Assembly (NCBI GenBank): GCA_019649035.1
Contig: BMAT01002519.1
Coordinates: 104,677 to 125,299 of the forward strand
Reading direction: 5' to 3'
Length of the DNA: 20,623 nucleotides
Source: Elysia marginata
Taxonomy: Eukaryota; Mollusca; Gastropoda; Plakobranchidae
In this document: piece by piece, positions 1 to 9,258 of the stretch
Position numbering within the stretch: position 1 is the stretch's first letter
How the letters are laid out: the number at the start of each line of letters is the position of its first letter
Notes under the pieces: model-generated
What the model was told of the DNA's origin: nothing
Database searches by the model: none
The model's input: only the letters and a program-made list of their open reading frames with translations
Translations under genes and position numbers: made by a program

Positions 1-127
1 ATTTATCATAACACTTGTGGCCTCTGTTACAGTTCGCGGTGTTAATCTGAATTCTCTATTGTTAGGTGTTGAAGACACCACAATTTGGCTTTGACTGATG
101 TATTTGTCTGTTTGTCTCTGTGTCCAG

Positions 128-229
128 ATGAGTCCAGAGGTATACTCAGACTTCACAAGGCAACAAGGTTTCCACACCTCACTGCTGGAAAGACTGCACG
201 AGCTTTACCCGAAGGAGTGCGTCTACAAG
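128..229 (+). CDS. HELZ: HELZ exon a: end of helicase motif III
   Basis: This is a 34-codon exon, phase 0 at both ends, between acceptor tgtccag and donor gtaggc. The peptide starts MSPEVYSDF and continues into [11 protein letters not shown], which tracks the HELZ segment MSPEVYSEF..SLLDRLYEHYP. In SF1 helicases motif III reads GDxxQLxP, so the GD..Q half must sit at the end of the preceding exon, upstream of the window. The ATG at the exon start is internal to the protein, not an initiator. Confidence 0.9.
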
Positions 230-3200
230 GTAGGCTAGTCTTCATATGGTGTTAGCAGTGATACAATTTATTATATGTTTACAATGTAAGTTTAAGTGAG
301 AAAATGTAAACCGTCGGTTTTCAATTGTTTGGAAAAATTCAAGTGGCATGCCCGTTTAAGATATGTTTAAACTATATTTTTTTGTGTCGCAAGACAGTTG
401 ACGCAAACATGAGGGTTTGGATCATACCCTAGTTAAAGCTTTTTTTTTTTTTACTATTTTTATTTTGAGTCTATTTCAGTTCACAGCTGATTATGCGTGT
501 ACTTTAAATCTTTCTTTTGCTACTGGTTGGTCTGGTTAGCTTGGCCAGTCAATAGTTCCTAGCACTGCCTTTAGTTTAGACCTAGTCACTTTTTTTTTAT
601 TTTAAAATCTTTGTTCGTGATTCTTCAGCAAAAATAAAAGAAAGATCAGGATGGGTAATTTTTTAAAATCGAGCAATTGTTTTCCTAACCGCCTTTCCTC
701 CACCTCTCCTATCACCTCTGCGTGTTCAGGTGATGCTGTGTGAAAACTACCGAGCCCACGCCGCTATCATTGACTTCACCTCGGAACTTTTCTACGACAA
801 CAAACTCATATCCAGCGGCAACATTGTCGCCCATCATCAGTTTTATCCCCTGACTTTTTTCGCTGCCAAAGGTGAAGAAATACAACATGAAAACAACACA
901 GGATTTTACAACATGTCAGAGGTAAAGCCCCTTTAGTGAAGAAAATTTTAGATGTGCTGTGAAAGAACCTGGTAACCCACTGCAGTCTTTGATTTGAGAA
1001 AATGTGCCTCCGGAGTCCAAAGTCAATAAATAAAACTACAGGAATAAAAGAAGACATGAATTGGAGCAATATGGGCTCAAAATATTTGTTCCACACCTTT
1101 CGCTTGGTGTCAGACGTTGTAGAGTGAATTTCCCAAGTGCTGATAAAGCTCAAAGAAGCAGAAAACTGAAACTGTGGGTTATCAGGTTCTATGATAGATC
1201 TCTAGAATTGTAATCCTTCCCTGACGATGATGCTTAGCCTTGTCTGTAGAGATTGAAGAGCATGATAGAGTGCGACGTGATTAACCTGGATTTGTCTTCG
1301 TCAGATTCTCTCAAGAAGAAACAGTTTTGTGTGATATGATTGTGAAGTGTAAATCAGACCGAGTTTTGTGTAATATGATTGTGAAGTGTAAATCTGACCG
1401 AGTTTTGTGTGATATGCTTTTTAAGTGTAAATTAGATCGAGTTCTCTTGAAAAGAAACAGTTTTGTGTGATGTGATTGTGAAGTGTAAATTAGATTGAGT
1501 TCTCTCAAGAAGAAACAGTTTTGTGTGATACGATTGTGAAGTGTAAATCTGACCGAGTTTTGTGTGATATGCTTGTGAAGTGTAAATCTGAACAAGTTCT
1601 CTCAAGAAGAAACAGTTTTGTGTGATATGATTGTGAAGTGTAAATCTGACCCAGTTCTCTCAAGAAGAAACAGTTTTGCGTGATATGATTGTGAAGTGTA
1701 AATCTGACCGAGTTCTCTCAAGAAGAAACAGTTTTGTGTGATATGATTGTGAAGTGTAAATCTGACCAAGCTCTCTATGGAATTCCAACAAGTTCCTCTG
1801 TAAAGACGGTCTTCTTGTGCTTGGTTTGACTGTACATGGTGATAGAGCAGGGCAGCATAAGGAACACATTTACACAAACACTGATTCAGTAAACTAAAAT
1901 TTTTGCACTTTTTCCTGTCCAGGTGTATGAAATAGTTGAGAGAGTTGACGAGCTGAAAAAGAAATGGCCAGAAGCGTGGGGAGCATTTGATAACAACGGA
2001 GTGAGCATTGTGGCTCCGTACATCGACCAGGTACGTGTTCACTTAGTTAAAACAAGAAGTACCAGGGAAATTTGTATTGTACTTAAGTTGTTGTCTGCGA
2101 CTAGTTCTCAAACAACATAAGCTTTGACAGCTGTAAAAGTTTTTTTTTTAACCCTGACATCTCTGGTGACAAAGTGAAGAGTAAGACAAGGATGCAAGTT
2201 TTCCTATTTTAACAGGAATTCCGATTTTTTAAAGCAGTTTCTTCAGTGAAAAAAAAACAAGAAAAATTTTAAAAAATTAAAACTTTAATTGTTAAAGAAA
2301 ACCTCTAAACTTCAGCTTTATAGGAAATCAAGCACTTTTTTTGAGTTTTACAACTCTGTAGGCCCTAGTAGTGTATCTACCTTTTTTAGTTGATCTATCA
2401 AAGACTTTATGGGGCCAGGTTAGCAGTAACATGTAGAACACTTTATAAAGGTGTTAAAATTGTCCTCCTTTTTGTGCATAAGGCGCTTGCATCCTTGGTA
2501 AGCAGAGCTTAAAGACAAGGCATCGTGTGATCTAAATCTCTTATGGTGGTTGAAAAATAATCATTTGAAAATGTCAGGGTTTTTTTTTGTATCCATTCAT
2601 TATTTACTACACAACTGTGTCTATGATACTTTTTCTACGCGAGATGCGTTGCTCAATCTCTTTGGTGTCCCTGACATGTTCCTTCACATGAGGTGCCTAA
2701 AACTAGTGGAGTGCTTGTGGAGTAGTGTGGCTCAGTGGTTTGGGCTTTGAATTGTGATTCAGGGGTTGCAGATTTGATTCCCAACTATGTCTTATGTTGT
2801 AATTGCCTTGGGAAAGCAATAAATCAACGCTTTCCTCAGCCCTTCCATCTGTAAAATGGGTACCTGGCTAAAGACAGTGCTTTAAATTTGTGGAATGTTA
2901 GTATTTGTGCGTCTACAGCTGTAGGCTCTGTAATGCTCTGAAATATGAGTTGAATTTTCCCTGGTGTGTATTTGAGGGTCAATGATACTTGGAGGCTCAC
3001 AGTTATTGATAAATGGAGCACCCATGATAAGATAAGTTCACAGTTCTTGGTAAACTGAGCGTTAATGTTGAGTGTTGTTTCCTCTAATGCCAGGTTGCCA
3101 GAATCCGTTCAGAGCTGAGGAAAAGGAAACTTTTCAATGTCAATGTGGAGCGAGTGCTCAACGTTCAAGGTGAGATAACTCTAGAGGCACTGAAGCCTGA

Positions 3201-6200
3201 GATGTGCACATTATCAAACAAAGTGTCTGGCATTCAGGGCGAATGAGTCGGATGTCGCGGTATTCACCTTCAAAGACGTTGCGGTTTTAGACAAGACATT
3301 TTTCCAAGCTTCCAAGCATCAAAATTCTCATGAAGTTATCTATATTGTACAGACAGATGTTAAAGCCTTTTTTTTGGTTTAAAATAAACAGAAAAAAAGA
3401 AAATGTAGACCTTAAAAAGGCCTTTTCCTAAGAAAACAATTTCTGATTTCTGACTCATTTACCTTGGAGGCAAGACAAGTACAGCGAACTGTGCTCAGGT
3501 CGATCTCTTGGAGATACAACCATTGACATTGAGTAAAAAAATTTTTTTGAATTATGTGCAAATCGTTACTATATATATTTGTGTTTGTGGGACACCAAAA
3601 AAACAACAAAACACAAGTTAAATTAAGATTGACTAAAGCAACCTAAATCTAAGCAGAAGTGACTGTATAAATGCTTGTTTGGTGCAGAAAATCCACAAAA
3701 GCCTGAATAAAAAATCTGCATGTCACAGGGTGCGGTGAAAAAATGTAATTTTTTTTGTTGTAAATTTTTGGAAAAAAAAAATGAATTTCACAATTTTTAA
3801 GAAATGAAAATGTATTAATTGTAAAATTATTTTTACTTCTGTTTCAATGATGTTATGACTTCTGCAAGCTTAAACATAATCCTATGATTCTGCTAGGTTT
3901 GTTTTTACTTTTCTTTTTTTAAGACTCATGAAAATGCGATGGGCATAATTAAGGTTTGGTGGTATTTATTTGAGGTCTTTCTTTTATTATTATTATCATT
4001 TTTTTAGAACATGTGAGGAACGACATTGTCAAGAGTGAATCTCTAGAAAAGAGAAGCTTGCCGATCTTAGAGGCTAGACTGAGACCACATTTTTGAGATA
4101 CACTGAAGGAAAGAAAACAGTCCTCTACGGACAGTTCATTCTCCATGGGAACAAAGTTTTACTGCGTATTATTCAAAAATCAAGTTATCTATTAGACTTA
4201 TACACTACAAAAGAAAAATAGAACCATTCAACTAGTATAGTTCACTCTAGGTAATATTTGTTCTAACCAGGTTTGGTTGTGGACCCAACTGGATTATTTA
4301 TTTTTTTTTTGCCTATGCTCCAACCCTCAGGCAAGCAGTACCGAGTGATTATCTTATCGATCACTCGTACCCGTCTGACGTGTCGATCTGACCCCAGTGT
4401 GGAAGAAATCACAGATTTTGGTTTCCTGTCGAACATCAAGCTGCTGAACACGGCAATCACAAGAGCGCAGAGTCTGGTGATGGTGGTCGGAGATCCGGTC
4501 TCGGTCTGTCTTGTAGGAAAATGCAGGTAAACGGCAGCTGAATATCAAGGATGTTATTCACATCACTATAGGCCTATCAGAGACCAGTCCTTACTTTGCT
4601 ACCTGTTGTTTTTAAATAATATATATGATGTTGGAATCTGTCTGCTGACTGAGCATTGATTATATTCAATACATGAATATCTGTAACTTTATATTGACGG
4701 AACATACTTAAATTGAATTGCGGTCGTCCATCTTTAAGCAGGGCTAATATGAATGTCTATTTGTGAAAGCTCTGCGAAAAGTTAATGGTTAAGCAGAGAT
4801 GCTTCTTTTCCGGCATAGTACTTTGTTGGTTTTTTTTTTTTAATTATCCTTAATCAGTCGATATCTTTATTTAGTAATGGTACTTCTAATTTGCCGTGCT
4901 GCAAGGTGAACAGTTAGCATTTTACAAAGTTCAGGCATTTTTGTCAGGCCATAGAACCATCTCTGGTTAAGTGTTCCAGGTGTCTTTAAAAAGTTTTATG
5001 GACAGAATTAGGTGCCTTCACTCAAGATACCCCATAGAAACCTATTGCAGTGAAAATCGAGATGTCTGACTCATTTTGAGTGGTTGCAAGATAAGTGATC
5101 TTTGTTATGATGATCTTTTTGTTATGTTTGTATTTTCAGGAAAATCTGGGAATATTTCCTCGAGATCTGCCACTACAACGACAGCCTGCACGGCATATCA
5201 TGGGTTCCCTTGCGAGAGCAGCTGGACCGAGCGGAACTCACCAAGTCCTTCGTCCTGAACCCTCTGGCTCCGGAGTTTGTCCCAAGCCGACTGTACCACA
5301 GTGCGCACGCACCCCAGCATGTGGGAGAGCACGGCCTGCTGTTGCAGGGTGGGATAGGGCCTGGCGGCGGGTTCCCCCCTCACCCTCATTCCCACCCTTA
5401 CTTTGGAGGCTACCCTGCGGGATACCCTGGCATGATGCCGGGACAGCCGTTTCCTCAGGTGATGCGACATATACTGATTTAGAGTTCAGTTCGTTCAAAC
5501 GAGTTCAAATGTCGCTAATTCAAATGTTTGTTTAATCCAATCTAGATGGATACCAATTTTATCCTTCTTTTGTAATTTGTACTGCTAATTTGATTTTTTT
5601 GACAGTTCAATGTCCAGTTTTGTTCATATGGGGTTTGGATATTCCAAACTGGGCTTGGGAATTGAATATTCCGAACTGTACTGTACTTAATACTCCATAT
5701 ATAATGAAATGATCTTTTATTTTTACTGTTCCATAACTTCAAACCTATGCAACTTTCAAGTTAGTCCCAGATCTTGGTTTTGTGATCTTGTGTTACGTTC
5801 TTTTGTTTTTCTCAAGAAATAGTAGAAAGAAGTATGTTTGGTATTTGTTGATGGGTCATAGTAAAACTAAAAAGTGCAAGTCTTGAAATCTTTGAAAAAT
5901 ATCAGATTAACCCTAGAAGTGTCTCAGGACTGATTGGATTTGCCCTGTAAACAGGAGTATTGTTTTAACTAACTTTTAGGGAATTTATGAAGCAAATGGG
6001 TACCCAGCTACAGGCAATTCTTGAATTTGTGATATGTGCCTGCAACACCCTGCATATGGGTTAAAAGTGGCCTTCAAATGTACTGGTCTGCTGGGGCATT
6101 AGTGGTGCTGCTCTGTGGCGACACTGTTACGCTGAGTAACGAAGCCAAATTTCCCTAAAGGGATTAATGTAGTGTATATAAAAAAAAAGAAATAGAAGCA

Positions 6201-9200
6201 AACATTAATATATGATGTTTTCAGGGTTAAAACTAGGTCTTAAAAGTAATAAAACCCCTACATAAATCAACACCAGTGTGGCAACATGACTGACCTGACC
6301 TGACCTCTTGTTTGACAGGGTCAATTCGCTGACCCAGTGTAGACCTTTGCCAACTAAAATGTTGCTAGATGACGGAAGGCAATAGAAGTTGTACATCAAT
6401 TACATTCAAATATCTGTTAGGGAGTGGTGACCCTCTAAACTTAATGTTAGGGCTTAACCTTTCATTTTATTTGACTACTATTTAGTTACATGCTAAACAG
6501 AGACATTTTAACTTTAATTTCAATTAAGACCTAAAAGGAAATTATAATACACAGCTTTAAATTTATTATTATAAAAGGACTAATACATCAAAATTCAATG
6601 AGAAATACGAAAGGACCACGAGGGTCCCCAATACAACAGTACTTATGAAACTGGCGCTTGGCACGGGTACACGGCGTAGATCCCTCAAAGGTCCCTCTCC
6701 AAGGCTTCAATCCAAGGCCTCGAGCGCACCACATACTCCATATTATATAGACCCCCTGATCTGCGCTCACTAATTAAAGCTCATTCCCACACCAAGGTCA
6801 AAGCATGCATACCCAGTCACTTATAACTATCAGCACAATCATCTATAATACATTAACTTTTTCGCTTCCAAGTACATTTGTTATTTTATTAACTCTTGCG
6901 CTCCCAACAATATCAATCAGAGATTTAGGTCTTTTTTTTCAAACAATATTTATAAGTTAATAAGTTTAATTCCTTAAGCAAAGAATTTGCACGCAACTTT
7001 CCTTTCATGTGGATGACCAAGCGCCTGTAAATTTTTTCCGGCCTTGAAAATGCTTGTTAATTCACCCTTTAAAACCCCTCAGCAGTTCACTCTAAATCTG
7101 ATGGTCGCACAAATAAACTCTGCAACTCCGCTATGGGGAATGCTATTTGAAAAAAAAACTTCCTCTTTGAAGCTAATTGGTTTGAAGCGAGAACGAAATT
7201 TTGCTCTCTAGTTTCATTCCAGATAGGAAGGAATCTTCTCCCTCAGAACGAGTTCTTCTCCCTGAGGATTCTGAGGCTGTTGTGTTGAAGGCAATCTGTT
7301 ACTTTGACTGTACTTTTGAATGTGTCTCTTGTTGACTTGCTTAATTAATTTCTGAAAGACTTTCAGCTGCTATGTCTATATTTGGTTGTGAGCAAACTGT
7401 TGTGTATTTGTTGAGGTGATTTCTAGTTGTTGTTTTTTTAATGTAATCAGCATAAAATATAAATAGTCTCTCCGATTCAGGCTTAAAATTTATTATGTAT
7501 GGAGTGATAGAAGAAAAAGTTTTTAGATGACACAATTTTGCTTTTCTTTGAAAGTGAAATGATGAATATTTTATTTTTTGTTCTCCTCCCGTGCAGATGA
7601 TTGCCTCCATGTACCAGCCTCCCGTCTACTTCCCTTACAATCCAGGCTTTGTCCCAGCTATGTACTACCCCCCTAGCACCTTCAGCCGAGGGCTCATTCC
7701 AAACAAACAGATGTTTGGCCGCTACATGGCCCCACCAGCGGGAAGTGCCACAGGCTACCCATATGCCCGCGGTGTGGGCCCTGTGCGAGACGGGCTGCAG
7801 AGAATAGTTGAGATGCCGAGAACTGCTGGTGTTAGGCAACCGAGAGGACGACACAGCACGTACTACCCACGAGGGGCTGGCCTCCCTGGTTTCAGCCCCG
7901 GCTATCACCAGCCCCTGCTACAGCCTCCTGCTGCCAGTTATCTCTACCAGCTGCCGGAGGATCCGAGAGCGTTTGCCTACGCTGCTCCGCAAGCGGCTGG
8001 GATGCCCCACCCTTTCCTGGCCAGCCCTGCTCAGCCTTTCCGAAGCCCGGCTTACAGTGGCGTGCCTCGTCATCACTACACTGGAGGCCCGTCGAGTGCT
8101 GCTGCATACCAGCCTTACCACGGCTACCCGCACGCATCTCCTTCCCCGCAGACCCTTCTCAAAGGAGCGGCAGGAGTGATGAGAGAACGGTCGGACACGG
8201 CAGACAGTGGTGGCAGTGGCGGAAGAACGTCCGAGTCACCCAGCTCTTTGATTCAGCTCCTGCCCAATGTGAAGCATGTTCCCGCCCACCTGATCGGCAG
8301 GCCTGACGCGGACTCAGACCTCTCACAGCACACACTCAACTCTAGCCCGGTACCGACGTCCCAACATCTGCGCCGCGAGGCTGAGAGAGCTGGTGTCTCC
8401 CAGCGGCCCTACAGCCCTGCTAACTACGCTGCCGACAGGGCCGTCACCACTAGTGGTAGTCTTGCTATTTCACGAGCCTACAGCCCCGCTAACTTTTTGA
8501 AAGAAAAGGCCAGCTCAGGAGATGAGGGAGCCTCGCACAATCCGGCCAGCTATGGTGGTATAGAGGATCGACGTAGCTCTGGGGAAGAGTTGAGCGGAAG
8601 CCACCATTCTAGCCATGACAGGTCAATGTCTTTATCTCCCCCGTCGCCTGGAACAAAAGTTTTACCTCAGCAAGCCACTCTGAAGACGGCTGGTAGTTTT
8701 CGGCCAGATGCTCATGTAGGAAGTAACGGCGGCGGAGACGGCAATGATCTAGGTGGATTGCACAGGAGGCGGCCCAACCTTAAGCTCCACACAGGCTTCA
8801 GTCGGCAGTTCAGCGATGACCTCCCGACCCCAACCGTCATCACCAATGTGTTTCAGATGATTGATGATAACATCGAGGAGAGCCAGGGGGAGGAAGGTGC
8901 CTCCTCCTCCTCCCCTGTACCTTCCATGGATGACAAACATAAGCAGCAAAAACCTGAGCTCAAGCTTAAGATGTCCGTAGCGCAACGCCTGCAGAGGCGG
9001 CAACTCACGGATGACAGTGACATGTCATCGTCCTCCGCCACCCCTCCGTCAGGAGAAGAACTGTTACCGTCGTACGCTAGCATGGTCACACGGGTCACGG
9101 ATCAGCGCAGGGACATAATGACTGTAGAGGAGGCAGCCCATCTTGACTTGCAAACCCCTCGCACCCCGAAGGGATTTATCACACCTGGCACCGAGGTTGG

Positions 9201-9258
9201 AGAAATTGATCCGCTTGGAATTCTTAAATCTCTCAACATCGGCAGCACACACCAGTGA
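128..9258 (+). CDS. HELZ: HELZ-type RNA helicase, C-terminal part: seven exons joined (128-229, 730-921, 1923-2030, 3094-3169, 4331-4526, 5140-5458, 7597-9258)
   Basis: The seven exons join in one open frame of 884 codons plus a stop; every junction has GT/AG ends and matching phase (0, 0, 0, 1, 2, 0). The product matches what I recall of vertebrate HELZ: tail of helicase motif III (MSPEVYSDF), motif IV (CENYRAH), motif V (SIVAPYIDQ), motif Va ([13 protein letters not shown]), motif VI ([19 protein letters not shown]), then a PAM2 motif and a disordered Pro/Ser/Tyr-rich tail. In the family, HELZ is a cytoplasmic SF1 helicase related to UPF1 that binds poly(A)-binding protein and the CCR4-NOT deadenylase and lowers expression of bound mRNAs. 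The CCCH zinc finger and Walker A/B motifs must lie in exons before base 1, so the gene is cut by the window edge, not broken. The linker between motifs Va and VI is shorter than in human HELZ. HELZ2 is less likely because the PAM2 motif and the C-terminal end resemble HELZ. Confidence 0.93.
230..729 (+). other. HELZ intron, no gene seen
   Basis: This 500-bp AT-rich intron runs from gtaggc to the acceptor gtgttcag. It has T runs near 440-451 and 591-600. I see no coding frame with family resemblance and no repeat I can name. Bases 1-127 are the 3' end of the preceding intron and are equally empty. Confidence 0.7.
730..921 (+). CDS. HELZ: HELZ exon b: helicase motif IV
   Basis: This 64-codon exon starts [10 protein letters not shown] and ends [10 protein letters not shown] before donor gtaaag. 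CENYRAH is the HELZ form of SF1 motif IV (UPF1 has QYRMH); its arginine contacts nucleotide in relatives. The following [10 protein letters not shown] and [16 protein letters not shown] match HELZ closely. Phase is 0 at both ends. The frame is open a few codons into the intron and then stops. Confidence 0.92.
922..1922 (+). other. HELZ intron carrying a minisatellite
   Basis: The intron runs from gtaaag to the acceptor tcctgtccag. Apart from the tandem array at 1306-1776 I see only AT-rich single-copy-looking sequence. Confidence 0.75.
1306..1776 (+). repeat. Two-module minisatellite (39-bp module A, 19-bp module B)
   Basis: Nine copies of a 39-bp module A (begins TTTTGTGTGATATGATTGTG, ends CTGACCGAG) begin at 1325, 1364, 1403, 1461, 1519, 1558, 1616, 1674 and 1732. 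A 19-bp module B (TTCTCTCAAGAAGAAACAG) precedes the first copy and follows copies 3, 4, 6, 7 and 8; it is absent after copies 1, 2 and 5, and only its start follows copy 9. The order is B A A A B A B A A B A B A B A. Copies differ by a few substitutions each. Long antisense open frames over this stretch are a by-product of the repeat. Confidence 0.95.
1923..2030 (+). CDS. HELZ: HELZ exon c: helicase motif V
   Basis: This 36-codon exon, phase 0 at both ends, lies between acceptor cctgtccag and donor gtacgtg. It encodes [20 protein letters not shown] and then SIVAPYIDQ, the counterpart of SF1 motif V (ITPYxxQ in UPF1). The charged helix before motif V matches the HELZ segment VVERVEELRRKWP. Confidence 0.92.
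2031..3093 (+). other. HELZ intron carrying a SINE
   Basis: The 1063-bp intron runs from gtacgtg to the acceptor aatgccag. Its first 700 bases are T/A-rich with no recognisable feature; a tRNA-derived CORE-SINE-like insertion occupies about 2721-2900. Confidence 0.75.
2721..2900 (+). mobile_element. CORE-SINE-like retroposon (tRNA head plus MIR-like core)
   Basis: The head has a polymerase III A box, TGGCTCAGTGG at 2728-2738, and a degenerate B box, GATTTGATTCC at 2771-2781, spaced as in a tRNA. About 20 bases later comes CCTTGGGAAAGC (2805-2816), then TTTCCTCAGCCCTTCC and CATCTGTAAAATGGG (2847-2861). This order of words is that of the CORE domain of mammalian MIR and other CORE-SINEs (CCTTGGGCAAG..CCTCAGTTTCC..CATCTGTAAAATGGG). 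The sequence then reads GTACCTGGCTA. No clear 3' tail or target duplication is visible, so the right end is uncertain and may extend to about 2950. Likely an old copy. Confidence 0.72.
3094..3169 (+). CDS. HELZ: HELZ exon d: start of helicase motif Va
   Basis: This 76-base exon (25 codons plus one base) lies between acceptor aatgccag and donor gtgaga. It encodes [25 protein letters not shown] and the first base of a split glycine codon. [10 protein letters not shown] matches HELZ motif Va. UPF1 has QGxE at this point; this protein, like my recollection of human HELZ, has QGKQ. Confidence 0.92.
3170..4330 (+). other. HELZ intron, no gene seen
   Basis: This 1161-bp AT-rich intron runs from gtgaga to the acceptor caaccctcag. 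It has several A and T runs (3368-3377, 3771-3781 and others). Open frames on both strands are short and show no family resemblance. I could not name any repeat. Confidence 0.7.
4331..4526 (+). CDS. HELZ: HELZ exon e: helicase motifs Va and VI
   Basis: This 196-base exon finishes the split glycine codon and ends two bases into an arginine codon at donor gtaaac. It encodes [17 protein letters not shown], a short acidic linker, [17 protein letters not shown], then [26 protein letters not shown] is motif VI; its arginine is the equivalent of the ATP gamma-phosphate-sensing residue in UPF1-like helicases. The linker DPSVEEITD is shorter than the lysine/glutamate-rich insert of human HELZ. The open frame extending upstream to 4273 is intron read-through. 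Confidence 0.94.
4527..5139 (+). other. HELZ intron, no gene seen
   Basis: This 613-bp intron runs from gtaaac to the acceptor tattttcag. It is AT-rich with a T run near 4831-4840, and I see nothing else in it. Confidence 0.7.
5140..5458 (+). CDS. HELZ: HELZ exon f: end of helicase fold, PAM2 motif, start of disordered tail
   Basis: This 319-base exon lies between acceptor tattttcag and donor gtgatg and joins in frame to the large last exon. It encodes [20 protein letters not shown] (matches HELZ [20 protein letters not shown]), then [13 protein letters not shown], a PAM2 motif, then a His/Gly/Pro-rich segment ending [11 protein letters not shown]. The change in composition after the PAM2 motif marks the start of the disordered C-terminal region. 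Confidence 0.93.
5246..5284 (+). other. HELZ: PAM2 motif (poly(A)-binding protein MLLE ligand)
   Basis: The codons read [13 protein letters not shown]. The PAM2 consensus has L-N-x-x-A-x-E-F-x-P, and every consensus position is present. Human HELZ has [12 protein letters not shown] at the same place just after the helicase fold. PAM2 peptides bind the C-terminal MLLE domain of cytoplasmic poly(A)-binding protein, so this protein is predicted to be recruited to poly(A) mRNPs. Confidence 0.92.
5459..7596 (+). other. Large HELZ intron with SINE fragment and a GC-richer segment
   Basis: This 2138-bp intron runs from gtgatg to the acceptor cccgtgcag. It holds a short SINE-like piece at 5994-6031, a cluster of TGACC words at 6291-6335, and a distinctly GC-richer block at about 6600-6780 that I cannot classify. 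The rest is AT-rich with short frames only. A near-duplicate of 14 bases (5638-5651 and 5665-5678) is also present. Confidence 0.7.
5994..6031 (+). mobile_element. Fragment related to the SINE at 2721-2900
   Basis: The stretch AAATGGGTACCCAGCTACAG and the bases after it align with 2855-2893 of the first SINE, with about 31 of 39 columns identical and one gap, ending in AATTTGTG in both. No tRNA head or upstream core is visible here, so this is a truncated or decayed copy, or a shared element tail. Confidence 0.5.
7597..9258 (+). CDS. HELZ: HELZ terminal coding exon: 553-residue disordered C-terminal tail
   Basis: The exon follows acceptor cccgtgcag and encodes 553 residues plus a TGA at 9256-9258. 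It opens [18 protein letters not shown], is rich in Pro, Ser, Tyr and Gly, and carries a doubled YSPAN[YF] motif (near 8407 and 8482). Its distal third has blocks that look constrained: [20 protein letters not shown] and [11 protein letters not shown] (8773-8880), [15 protein letters not shown] (about 8959-9003), SYAS (9070-9081), a run of TP sites, and [11 protein letters not shown] (9208-9240). Human HELZ ends with the same order, SYAS then DPLSLFQELSLGS. In the family this tail contacts CCR4-NOT. Higher GC than the flanking introns supports coding. Confidence 0.93.
   Translation: MIASMYQPPVYFPYNPGFVPAMYYPPSTFSRGLIPNKQMFGRYMAPPAGSATGYPYARGVGPVRDGLQRIVEMPRTAGVRQPRGRHSTYYPRGAGLPGFSPGYHQPLLQPPAASYLYQLPEDPRAFAYAAPQAAGMPHPFLASPAQPFRSPAYSGVPRHHYTGGPSSAAAYQPYHGYPHASPSPQTLLKGAAGVMRERSDTADSGGSGGRTSESPSSLIQLLPNVKHVPAHLIGRPDADSDLSQHTLNSSPVPTSQHLRREAERAGVSQRPYSPANYAADRAVTTSGSLAISRAYSPANFLKEKASSGDEGASHNPASYGGIEDRRSSGEELSGSHHSSHDRSMSLSPPSPGTKVLPQQATLKTAGSFRPDAHVGSNGGGDGNDLGGLHRRRPNLKLHTGFSRQFSDDLPTPTVITNVFQMIDDNIEESQGEEGASSSSPVPSMDDKHKQQKPELKLKMSVAQRLQRRQLTDDSDMSSSSATPPSGEELLPSYASMVTRVTDQRRDIMTVEEAAHLDLQTPRTPKGFITPGTEVGEIDPLGILKSLNIGSTHQ

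Noticed and set aside
1306-1776. Regular repeats that could suggest a CRISPR array
   Set aside because: The modules are contiguous, with no unique spacers, in an animal intron next to helicase exons.
1311-2042. Antisense open frames with repeated SHKT..SDLHFT peptides
   Set aside because: They arise from the tandem array; the 58-bp period shifts frame, they cross a HELZ exon on the wrong strand, and no family is recognisable.
5638-5678. Near-duplicate ATATTCC[AG]AACTG with period 27
   Set aside because: Only two short copies with no further structure; probably a chance or decayed duplication.
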